Position numbers and translations under genes: made by a program
In this document: piece by piece, positions 6,270-13,245 of the stretch
Layout of the letters: every line of letters starts with the position of its first letter
How positions within the stretch are numbered: position 1 is the stretch's first letter
NCBI GenBank assembly: GCA_018302465.1
Contig: JAGVZQ010000006.1
Coordinates: 1-32,312 of the forward strand
DNA from: Candidatus Woesearchaeota archaeon
GTDB taxonomy: Archaea > Nanobdellota > Nanobdellia > SCGC-AAA011-G17 > GW2011-AR20
Reading direction: 5' to 3'
Length of the DNA: 32,312 nt
Notes under the pieces: model-generated
Told to the model about the DNA's origin: nothing
Database searches by the model: none
What the model saw: only the letters and a program-made list of their open reading frames with translations

Positions 6270-8096
6270 ATGATTAAAGGAATAATATTCCTATTTTTAG
6301 TATTACTTCCAACAACAGAAGCTAATTTGATAATAAATGAAGTTATGTACTCTCCATCTGATGGAAATGAATGGGTTGAAATATATAATAATGAAACATT
6401 CCCATTAAACCTAACTTTTTTTCAGTTTTCAGACTTGCAGTCAACAGATACATTAGAAGTATGTCCTTTCTCAAACAGCACATTAGAGATACAGCCAAAC
6501 GAATATGCATTAATCACAGACCAGGACACAACCTTATACAACATTTTAAGCTTCAACGGAACAAAATTATGCGTGGATGATAATTCTTTAGGGAATGGTT
6601 TATCTAATTCAGGGGATTCAGTAACAATATTCAGTACTACTTTTAATATTTCAATAGATTATTCTAACATAGCTTTAACAGATAATGGGTATAGCTTAGA
6701 ATTAGTGGAATTTGGAAATGCATGGAAGCAAAGTTTAATAATTAACGGAACTCCAGGATACAAAAATAGCAATGTTTTCATAAATATTTCTGTAATAGAC
6801 GTTTTAGAAATAACAGAATTCCTCCCAGACCCACAGGGTTTAGACAATGCAGCAATACCAGAAGGAGAATGGATAGAGCTATACAATTCAGGAAGTGAAG
6901 AAATTAATTTGATAGGTTTTATCTTAAAAGACAATAACGATGACAAAGAATTAATAATCACCTCAACAAACGTGATGAATACAACAATCATAAAACCAAA
7001 TGAATATAAAGTTATATACAGAAACGGAGATGGAAGCTTTACATTAAACAATAATGAATTTGAAAAAGTAAGATTATATGACCAAAAGCTAAATCTAATT
7101 GATGAAGTTTCTTATTCAACAACTAAAGAAGCAGTTTCTTGGAGTAAGCTAAATGGATTATGGATTTCATCAATTCCATCTCCAGAAGAGGAAACAAATG
7201 AAGAATCTATAGATGAAAGTTTCATAGAAATAGAAAAAATATTAGATTTAGGAAGCGATAATAAAGCAAAGTTTGGCCAAATAATTAGAGTATCATTAAA
7301 CGTCTATAAAGGAGACACGACAAAGAACTACATCAAAGCCTACATAGAAGATTCTTCAGGAAACAGGCTAAGCAAAGTAAGTGATTTTAATGCTTATAAT
7401 AAATTTATAGAATATGACTTAACTCTGCCATTACAAATAGAACCAAATTGCAACGGGAAATCAAATGAAACAAGGTATACTTTATTCGTAGAAGGATTAG
7501 ACTTAATAGAAGAAGAAAGCATTGAAATAGAAGGGTTAACCAAAGATTTATGCCAGAAAGTAAAAACTTCTTCAACTTCAGGCTCTAATATAATACTATA
7601 TGAGATTATTGAACTACCAGAGGAAATAAATTACGGAAATAAATCAAATATAAAAATAAGGCTAATGAATGATGATTCAGATGATAAGGAAGTTGAATTA
7701 TGGAGTTATATATACAATGGTCCAAAATCTTTATCTGGAGAAAGAGAAGCAAATAAAATAATTGCAAAAATTCCATCTGGAAGTGCAGTAACAGTAGATT
7801 TAGAAAATGTTCTGGTTGAAGAAGCAAATGGAGATTATAAACTAAAAGTAAATATAAAAGAAGCAGATAGAAAGACGCCTGAAGAATTCACATCAAGCAT
7901 CAAGGTAAATACTTTAAATAATCTAGTAGTAGAAAAAGAGCAGGTAAAAGAGAATATAGAAGTAAAAGAAAGTACAAACTTAATAACAGGAAATCTTGTT
8001 TATGAAAGCAATGATAAAAAAGCAGGAAGATTTGCAATATTTATTTTTGCAGGAATTGTAATGCTTTTTTTAATCTACTTCATAATAAAGAAATAA
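6270..8096 (+). CDS. Membrane-anchored surface protein with two lamin-tail domains
   Basis: 608 aa. A signal peptide (MIKGIIFLFLVLLPTTEA) is followed by a lamin-tail domain (~19-150: LIINEVMYSPSDGNEWVEIYN) and a second one (~178-305: LEITEFLPDPQG, EWIELYNSG). Both carry the family's E(W)(V/I)E(I/L)YN core. Then come about 250 residues of probable beta-sandwich, a Lys/Glu linker and one C-terminal transmembrane helix (~585-605) with a KK tail. LTDs occur in extracellular nucleases and adhesion-type proteins of prokaryotes as well as in nuclear lamins. No nuclease motif is seen, so an adhesive or structural envelope role is most likely. Several NxS/T sequons are present. Confidence 0.8.
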   Translation: MIKGIIFLFLVLLPTTEANLIINEVMYSPSDGNEWVEIYNNETFPLNLTFFQFSDLQSTDTLEVCPFSNSTLEIQPNEYALITDQDTTLYNILSFNGTKLCVDDNSLGNGLSNSGDSVTIFSTTFNISIDYSNIALTDNGYSLELVEFGNAWKQSLIINGTPGYKNSNVFINISVIDVLEITEFLPDPQGLDNAAIPEGEWIELYNSGSEEINLIGFILKDNNDDKELIITSTNVMNTTIIKPNEYKVIYRNGDGSFTLNNNEFEKVRLYDQKLNLIDEVSYSTTKEAVSWSKLNGLWISSIPSPEEETNEESIDESFIEIEKILDLGSDNKAKFGQIIRVSLNVYKGDTTKNYIKAYIEDSSGNRLSKVSDFNAYNKFIEYDLTLPLQIEPNCNGKSNETRYTLFVEGLDLIEEESIEIEGLTKDLCQKVKTSSTSGSNIILYEIIELPEEINYGNKSNIKIRLMNDDSDDKEVELWSYIYNGPKSLSGEREANKIIAKIPSGSAVTVDLENVLVEEANGDYKLKVNIKEADRKTPEEFTSSIKVNTLNNLVVEKEQVKENIEVKESTNLITGNLVYESNDKKAGRFAIFIFAGIVMLFLIYFIIKK

Positions 8097-8128
8097 CCTT
8101 ATAAAGAACTACATAAACATCTAAATCA

Positions 8129-8665
8129 ATGGAAGAGCAGATTAATACAACAAGAATGGTTGTAAGGGTAATTATAGAAGTAGCCGGTTATCCAAAAGAA
8201 CACGTAGAGCAGGTAATAAAAGCATTAGTAGACAGAGTAAAAGAAAAAGAAAAAATAATAAGAAGCGATATTTTTGAAGCAAAGCAGATAAAAGAATTCT
8301 GGAGCACATTTACAGAAATGGAGATCAGCTTTGAAGGTATGGACCCTTTAAGCAGGTTTTGCTTTGAATATATGCCAAGTTCTCTGGAAATTCTTGAACC
8401 AGAAAGATTAAGGTTAGATTCAAAAGATTTTGAAAATGCTTACAATGATTTACTGGGAAAACTGCATCATTATGATATGAATCTAAAAAATACTAATGCT
8501 GCTAATTTAATCTTCCAAAAAAAATTAAGGGAGCTAAACGTTAACCCGGAAGAACTAGTTAAAGTAAAAAAATCAGACAAACAAGACTTAACTTTGAAAG
8601 AATATGATAACACGGAGGAAGTTGAAGAAGATATCTTTTTTACTAAGCTGGGTAATAAAGTTTAA
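8129..8665 (+). CDS. Conserved protein of unknown function
   Basis: 178 aa, soluble, acidic. It starts with VVRVIIEVAGYPKEHVEQVIKAL, then IKEFWSTFTEMEISF, CFEYMPSSLEILEPE and LLGKLHHYDMN. I associate this arrangement with a short protein common in DPANN genomes, but I know no function. No catalytic motif, signal peptide or membrane segment. The C-terminal ~40 residues are charged and probably disordered. A TATAAAG element lies ~27 nt before the ATG, so it is probably a leaderless single gene. It converges on the minus-strand Cys-tail gene, with stop codons overlapping by 4 nt. Confidence 0.65.
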   Translation: MEEQINTTRMVVRVIIEVAGYPKEHVEQVIKALVDRVKEKEKIIRSDIFEAKQIKEFWSTFTEMEISFEGMDPLSRFCFEYMPSSLEILEPERLRLDSKDFENAYNDLLGKLHHYDMNLKNTNAANLIFQKKLRELNVNPEELVKVKKSDKQDLTLKEYDNTEEVEEDIFFTKLGNKV

Positions 8666-8883
8666 CCACACTTAGTACATAAACTGCAGTCATATTTTTC
8701 TAATATAGAGCAAGTTTTTTCTTCTCCATTCTCAAAATAACTGCAGCATGTCTTTAAATTATTAAGAACTATTTGTTCTGTATTATCCCCTGCAACAATG
8801 CTTTCATTTGAATTTTTTATAAATATACCCAGAGCTAATAAGAGAAGTACAATAATTAATGCAACCATAACTGACCTTTCCAT
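8662..8883 (-). CDS. Small membrane-anchored Cys-tail protein
   Basis: 73 aa. One N-terminal hydrophobic segment (VMVALIIVLLLLALGIFI) could be an uncleaved anchor. A ~25-residue extracytoplasmic linker follows, then a Cys-rich end with six cysteines (TCCSYF, KTCS, DCSLCTKCG). It begins 1 nt after the signal peptidase gene and should be in the same operon. Unknown function. The CSLCTKC terminus could bind metal or form disulfides, perhaps in redox or maturation of the neighbouring Cys-rich surface proteins, but that is only inferred from context. Confidence 0.65.
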   Translation of the reverse strand: MERSVMVALIIVLLLLALGIFIKNSNESIVAGDNTEQIVLNNLKTCCSYFENGEEKTCSILEKYDCSLCTKCG

Positions 8884-8884
8884 T

Positions 8885-9388
8885 TTAATATATCACCCCA
8901 ACCAATACCCTTTTTATTTGACTAAACCTTATTTTCTCGGGGTCTGGCTGTAAGTTATTATCTCCTTTAGCTATGAAATAAACACCTTCCTCATCTATAT
9001 TCTTTTCTATAATTCTATGTATTATTATCAATCCTCTGGTCTGACCAGCAAAGCTTTCATAACTCACAATATCCCCGACTTCAACTTGATCCTCAGTTTC
9101 AGGAATTATCTGGATAGCATTGCTATTCTCATTTAAAAGAGGAGTCATTGAATCTGTAGGTGCAAACTTAGCCCACTTTGCATTTGGAATCTCTATAACC
9201 ACTCTGTCTTCATAAACTTTTATCTGATTTTCTTTAATCCTGTCAGAAGGTGTAAAATCTTCAGTTAAAGAGTTTATAGAAAGAGGTGTTTCCAGGTTGT
9301 AATTTGCAATGTCAATAATCAAAGCGCCGATAAACACAATAAAAGACAAAACCAAAATTCCAAAAAGAACTTTATCAAACTTATCCAT
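8885..9388 (-). CDS. Signal peptidase I of the archaeal/ER (Sec11) type
   Basis: 167 aa, S26 family. One N-terminal membrane segment (~8-28) is followed by the catalytic domain. The Ser motif is TDSMTPLL (Ser80), then VEVGDIVSY, then IIIHRIIE (His124), where bacterial enzymes carry Lys. The KGDNNLQPD block supplies Asp143 and Asp149. Ser/His/Asp catalysis is the archaeal/eukaryotic variant. It removes signal peptides from exported proteins. It lies 10 nt after the toroid/Cys-rich surface protein gene, one of its likely substrates. Whether it is the general peptidase or dedicated to this cluster cannot be decided here. Confidence 0.85.
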   Translation of the reverse strand: MDKFDKVLFGILVLSFIVFIGALIIDIANYNLETPLSINSLTEDFTPSDRIKENQIKVYEDRVVIEIPNAKWAKFAPTDSMTPLLNENSNAIQIIPETEDQVEVGDIVSYESFAGQTRGLIIIHRIIEKNIDEEGVYFIAKGDNNLQPDPEKIRFSQIKRVLVGVIY

Positions 9389-9398
9389 AAAAAATATT

Positions 9399-11234
9399 TT
9401 ATTTTCTCTTTAATAAGTCTTGTGCTTCTTTTATAGATCTGTCTAATTCTCTTTCCAAAGCCTCATCTTTATGGTCTCTTTCCAATGGTCTATAGTACTC
9501 CTGCTTTGGCGATTCTCTCCTTTCATTATCCCCCATAGAAAATCTTTTGCCTCTTGTCTTAGGGGCTTGGTTAACAAATTTAGCAAATATAATATATGCT
9601 ATGATTAATAGTCCAAGGATAAATACAACTACCCATATCCAGATAGGCAGCCCTGTATCTTTTTTACAATCCTCTGCGCAGAGATCCTCATTCTCATTAA
9701 TAGAGCATAATCCATCTCCGCATACATCTTCAACTTTTGGTTTAATTTCTTCCTTATCTTCACATCTGCCTGTATCAGTATTACAAACTTCATTAATTCC
9801 ATTGCAGTCTGAATTGCTCTTGCATCCAGTAACAACAACTTCCCCTTCCCTAGGAACACAGAATCCACCACTTACAATATCGCATTTTTCATTATCTTTG
9901 CAATCTAAGTTGCTTTTACAGGAGGTTATTGTTGAGTTTATAACACATTGAGATGTGCCAGTATTACAATACTCTCTAGGAATATTACACTGCAGGTTAG
10001 AATTACATTGAATTTCATTACACTCACATGTTAATACATCACATCTATCCTCACAATCCTTCTGGGCACCTTCTGCCTTAGTATCTGTATTTAAATCACA
10101 TTGCTCTCCTAAATTAGTATCAACAATATTATCTCCGCAATAGCCAGAAGTTCCTCTTTGTGAAGGGACTATAACACTTCCTTCTTTCAAGGCTAAATAT
10201 AATGCACTTCCTGTAAAAAACTTTGTCCCTCCAATAGATCCATTAGTAATAACATCATTTCTCACTTGTCTTGATTGCAGCCAAACTAAAGACTTAGTTA
10301 CATTGCTGTAATAATTTGAATTTTCTCTGATAGAATCAACAGCCATGGAAGTAGTAAAAATATTATTTCCAAAATTACCATTCACACCCTGTAAATTAGC
10401 AACTTTAGAAGCATACTTTTCCTTGTTTTCTATCTTATGTAAAATAGAGTTGTAAAGAATATTATCAGCAGAATCCTCAAGATAAGGTGTAACTTTGGTT
10501 TCTTTTCCCAATTCATTCAAAGCCCAGGCAGCATAAAATGAAGATTCAACATTGCACCCGCTAAGTCCATAGCAGGAATTATCTATATTAAATGTAGCTG
10601 TATTGCTGCTAACCTCTTTAGCTATAATAAACTCATTACTATTTCTCTGCCTTAATAAAGAAATAATCATGTTGCTTCCCAATGTAGGGCAATTTACACT
10701 AACTTCAGAGCTTCCTTCAATAGGATTTAAGTATCTCTCAATCTCAAGCCAACTACCTATATTATTTCCATTAAAAATAATATCACCATTTTCATTTAAG
10801 TCAACATTAATTTCTTTATCTCCATTTCTCACACTGCATGTTCCCTGGCTGCTTGTAGTAATCTGTACAAACCATTTCCCAACCTCAGCATTTTTTAAGT
10901 TTCCTTTAAGCCATTCTTCTATTTTGCTTGTATCTTGGTTTAACTTTCCTAAGGAATATAGCGCAAATGCAGTGTCTTTAATAGTGCAGCTTCCTTTTGG
11001 AAAGCATGGAGAATCTAAATTTCTTTGTAAAAAAACAGTTAAAGGTCCATCAATCCTGTAGCCATTAGAATTTAAAGCTAATAAAGACATTGAAATCTCT
11101 TCTGTGCTCTCATCTCCTTTAGTATTATTATACAGCCAGTCCACAGCATCCTGCTTGTTATAAGAGCTAACTTGAGCATTAACGCTGGTAATAGCTATAA
11201 GGAAAAAAATTAAGAAAATCACTCCTCTTTTCAT
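9399..11234 (-). CDS. Secreted alpha-toroid protein with Cys-rich stalk and C-terminal membrane anchor
   Basis: 611 aa. A signal peptide ends at VNAQ. Residues ~25-365 contain helical repeats (DAVDWLYNNT, ISMSLLALNSNG, DTAFALYSLGKL, SSFYAAWALNELG, FTTSMAVDSI, TGSALYLALKEG) like the alpha/alpha toroid of terpene cyclases, prenyltransferases and complement-type proteins. Residues ~370-520 are Cys-rich modules: CGDNIVDTNLGEQCD (DUF4215-like), repeated CKSN-DC..NE-C, and CGDGLCSINENEDLC. A transmembrane helix (~535-560) and a charged cytoplasmic tail end the protein. The DCTAE and QW cyclase motifs were not seen, so enzymatic activity is unlikely to be cyclization; a binding or structural surface role is inferred. 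Confidence 0.7.
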   Translation of the reverse strand: MKRGVIFLIFFLIAITSVNAQVSSYNKQDAVDWLYNNTKGDESTEEISMSLLALNSNGYRIDGPLTVFLQRNLDSPCFPKGSCTIKDTAFALYSLGKLNQDTSKIEEWLKGNLKNAEVGKWFVQITTSSQGTCSVRNGDKEINVDLNENGDIIFNGNNIGSWLEIERYLNPIEGSSEVSVNCPTLGSNMIISLLRQRNSNEFIIAKEVSSNTATFNIDNSCYGLSGCNVESSFYAAWALNELGKETKVTPYLEDSADNILYNSILHKIENKEKYASKVANLQGVNGNFGNNIFTTSMAVDSIRENSNYYSNVTKSLVWLQSRQVRNDVITNGSIGGTKFFTGSALYLALKEGSVIVPSQRGTSGYCGDNIVDTNLGEQCDLNTDTKAEGAQKDCEDRCDVLTCECNEIQCNSNLQCNIPREYCNTGTSQCVINSTITSCKSNLDCKDNEKCDIVSGGFCVPREGEVVVTGCKSNSDCNGINEVCNTDTGRCEDKEEIKPKVEDVCGDGLCSINENEDLCAEDCKKDTGLPIWIWVVVFILGLLIIAYIIFAKFVNQAPKTRGKRFSMGDNERRESPKQEYYRPLERDHKDEALERELDRSIKEAQDLLKRK

Positions 11235-11252
11235 ATTTAAGCAAATGAGAAT

Positions 11253-11264
11253 TTTTATATAAAA
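11253..11264. promoter_or_regulatory. Single palindromic TATA element shared by two divergent genes
   Basis: TTTTATATAAAA is a perfect 12-nt palindrome. Its centre is ~24.5 nt from the ATG of the minus-strand surface-protein operon (11234) and ~25.5 nt from the ATG of the plus-strand kinase (11284). Both would be leaderless transcripts driven from one TBP site. Confidence 0.7.
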
Positions 11265-11283
11265 GACTTTCTATTGCTGTCCT

Positions 11284-11838
11284 ATGGCATTCTTAGCACA
11301 GGGTAAAAGAGGCAAGGTTTACTTAAAAGGAAATATAGCCACAAAAAAATCCCAGCCATTCAGAGTAATAAATGAGGTTTACTGGTTAAAAATTCTAAAC
11401 AAGCATAAAATAGGTCCAAAGCTTATAGCTTACACAAAAGATTCATTTTCTTATAACTTTGTAAAAGGGGAAGAAATAATAACTTGGGCTGAAAAAGCAA
11501 CTAAAGTTAATATAATTAAAGTTCTAAAAAATATAATAAAACAATGTGAAGTAATGGATTTATTAAAAGTAAATAAAAAAGAAATGAACCACCCTTACAA
11601 ACATATTTTAATCTCTAACAATAAACCAGTTATGATAGACTTTGAAAGATGTAAAATAACAAACAATCCAAAAAATGTAAACCAGTTCTTCCAGTTTTTA
11701 ATAAATTCAAGAATGAGTTCTATCTTAAAAGAAAAAGGAATAATAATTAATGAAAAAGAAATAAAAGAGTTATTAAAAGAATATAAAAAAACAAGAAGTA
11801 AAAAAGTTTTAAATAAATTAATTAGTTTTTTTAGTTGA
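11284..11838 (+). CDS. Predicted archaeal Ser/Thr protein kinase, RIO/Bud32-like (COG2112 type)
   Basis: 184 aa, a minimal kinase fold. The Gly-rich loop is GKRGKVYL (7-14) and the ATP Lys is in ATKKS (Lys21/22). The alpha-C Glu is in INEVYWL (Glu31). The catalytic segment is NHPYKHILI (His103, His107), where typical kinases have HxDxxxxN. The metal-binding motif is IDFERC (Asp119), DFE rather than DFG. The missing catalytic Asp at its usual place and the small size match the small archaeal predicted-kinase family; the substrate is unknown. Its 3' end overlaps the convergent primase gene by 21 nt. Confidence 0.75.
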   Translation: MAFLAQGKRGKVYLKGNIATKKSQPFRVINEVYWLKILNKHKIGPKLIAYTKDSFSYNFVKGEEIITWAEKATKVNIIKVLKNIIKQCEVMDLLKVNKKEMNHPYKHILISNNKPVMIDFERCKITNNPKNVNQFFQFLINSRMSSILKEKGIIINEKEIKELLKEYKKTRSKKVLNKLISFFS

Positions 11839-13137
11839 TTTTCCTTTTTTCTTATTCTGATTTTCCATCCTCTTCTTTCTCAAAGAATAATGAACTGGAT
11901 TTTTAATAAACTTGCAAAAACCATCTGGATTGCATATATTTATCCCCGGATAATACTGCTGGTTATCACAATTAGGAGGAAGAAGGCTTCCTTTCTGCCT
12001 TTTATGCCAGCTTATCTGTGCATTGATGTAATTATCCCTTAAAGGCTCAGTATTTTTTTTATTCCACTCAGAAACAACTTTTTCAATTTGAGAATAATCA
12101 TATCCTGTATTTTTTAAAAAATTAAGTAAAATAAATAAAAATCTCTTCCTTCCATCCTCCAATCCCTTCAATCCTAGCAGCATACATGGAGGGAAAAACC
12201 CTTCGGGTATCATATCCTTAACAGTCTCAAATTCTTTTTTTGTCTCACTTACTTTCTCACTGGATTGGGAAGGTAATTTCTGGTTCCAGTCAAAAGCCTG
12301 AGTTATTAAATTTCTTGCCTCTTCTTCTTTAAAATCATTATCATTCATATATCCTAAATCAGTCTTAACATTCTCAATTTCAGCAGTTTCTCTTGAAAAA
12401 TTTAAAATATCTTCTGATTTAATAGGTGCAGAAACTAATCCTGATTTTTCATTTAATGAATAAGGAGCTCTGAACATATGCCTGTTAGAAATTAGCACAG
12501 TGTCAATATCAACTAAAGAAAATGGGTTAAATATTCCATTTTCAGTCATCTTTTCTTTCTCAATTCCAAGGTCTTTGGAAATCTTGTCTAAACTATTGTT
12601 TTCTAATAACTTAGCTGTTAAATGATCTTTTATAATATATTTTAAATAAGCAGCAACAACTCTTGGTCCATCAGGAAATAATAATTTAATATCAACATCA
12701 TTAACCTTTTTTGGAAATGCCTTGAAAGGTATGCCAATATGAAATCCTCTGTTTCCGGAAAATTTAACAGAAATATTTTTTATATCATGAAACTTTAAAG
12801 CTTCAATAATTAAAAAAGCTGCTTGTCTTGAAAACTCAAAATTCTTAGAATCAACATCAATAATTAAATCCCAACCCACTCTTAATTCATCTAACTTTTT
12901 TTTCATCATTCCTGCTTCCAGTAGAAGAGGATTTGACCATTTTTCTTCTGAAAAATGAAATGAAGTAGCTCCTGATTTAACTAATTCAGGTACATCATTT
13001 TCAAACTGTAGTATATCTGGTCTTTTTCCATACCCCTGCCCGTTAAAGCTGACAGCCATCTCCCTATTAGATGCAATTTCAAGAATTCTTTTTTGAACAT
13101 CTTTTCTAGAATAATATTTTAATATTCTTTCATCCAT
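11818..13137 (-). CDS. priS-priL: Single-chain archaeal primase: PriS catalytic domain fused to PriL C-terminal iron-sulfur domain
   Basis: 439 aa. Residues ~1-285 are PriS: FHFSEEKWSNPL, the catalytic pair in LIIDVDSKNF (Asp94, Asp96), SGNRGFHIG (127-135), and SLVDIDTVL with the third acidic site (Asp210/212). Residues ~310-425 match the PriL C-terminal domain, with four spaced Cys expected to hold a 4Fe-4S cluster: FPPCMLLG (C318), PPNC (C390), GINIC (C402), DGFC (C408). The PriL N-terminal domain is missing. The enzyme synthesises RNA/DNA primers for replication. A comparable fused primase is known from Nanoarchaeum. The palindromic TATA-like CTTATAAG (13159-13166) sits ~25 nt upstream. 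Confidence 0.9.
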   Translation of the reverse strand: MDERILKYYSRKDVQKRILEIASNREMAVSFNGQGYGKRPDILQFENDVPELVKSGATSFHFSEEKWSNPLLLEAGMMKKKLDELRVGWDLIIDVDSKNFEFSRQAAFLIIEALKFHDIKNISVKFSGNRGFHIGIPFKAFPKKVNDVDIKLLFPDGPRVVAAYLKYIIKDHLTAKLLENNSLDKISKDLGIEKEKMTENGIFNPFSLVDIDTVLISNRHMFRAPYSLNEKSGLVSAPIKSEDILNFSRETAEIENVKTDLGYMNDNDFKEEEARNLITQAFDWNQKLPSQSSEKVSETKKEFETVKDMIPEGFFPPCMLLGLKGLEDGRKRFLFILLNFLKNTGYDYSQIEKVVSEWNKKNTEPLRDNYINAQISWHKRQKGSLLPPNCDNQQYYPGINICNPDGFCKFIKNPVHYSLRKKRMENQNKKKGKSTKKTN

Positions 13138-13158
13138 AAGATACTATTCTAACAAAAA

Positions 13159-13166
13159 CTTATAAG
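13159..13166 (-). promoter_or_regulatory. TATA-like element for the primase gene
   Basis: CTTATAAG is centred ~25 nt before the primase ATG (13137), consistent with leaderless transcription. Confidence 0.45.
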
Positions 13167-13216
13167 GATTTATATTAATATTTTTTAATAACTTTTTAGT
13201 GATTAAAATAAAAAGA

Positions 13217-13224
13217 TTTATAAA
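13217..13224 (+). promoter_or_regulatory. TATA box for the putative DGR target gene
   Basis: TTTATAAA is centred ~25 nt before the ATG at 13246, giving the target gene its own leaderless promoter. Confidence 0.6.
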
Positions 13225-13245
13225 TTCTACTGAGTTTATGAAAAT

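Noticed and set aside
9547-9951. 134-aa plus-strand ORF
   Set aside because: Shadow of the 611-aa minus-strand surface protein; composition is Ser/Thr/His-rich with no family features.
12041-12200. Primase C-terminal part as a separate downstream gene
   Set aside because: The frame is continuous from the PriS domain through all four Cys with no internal stop or clear new start.
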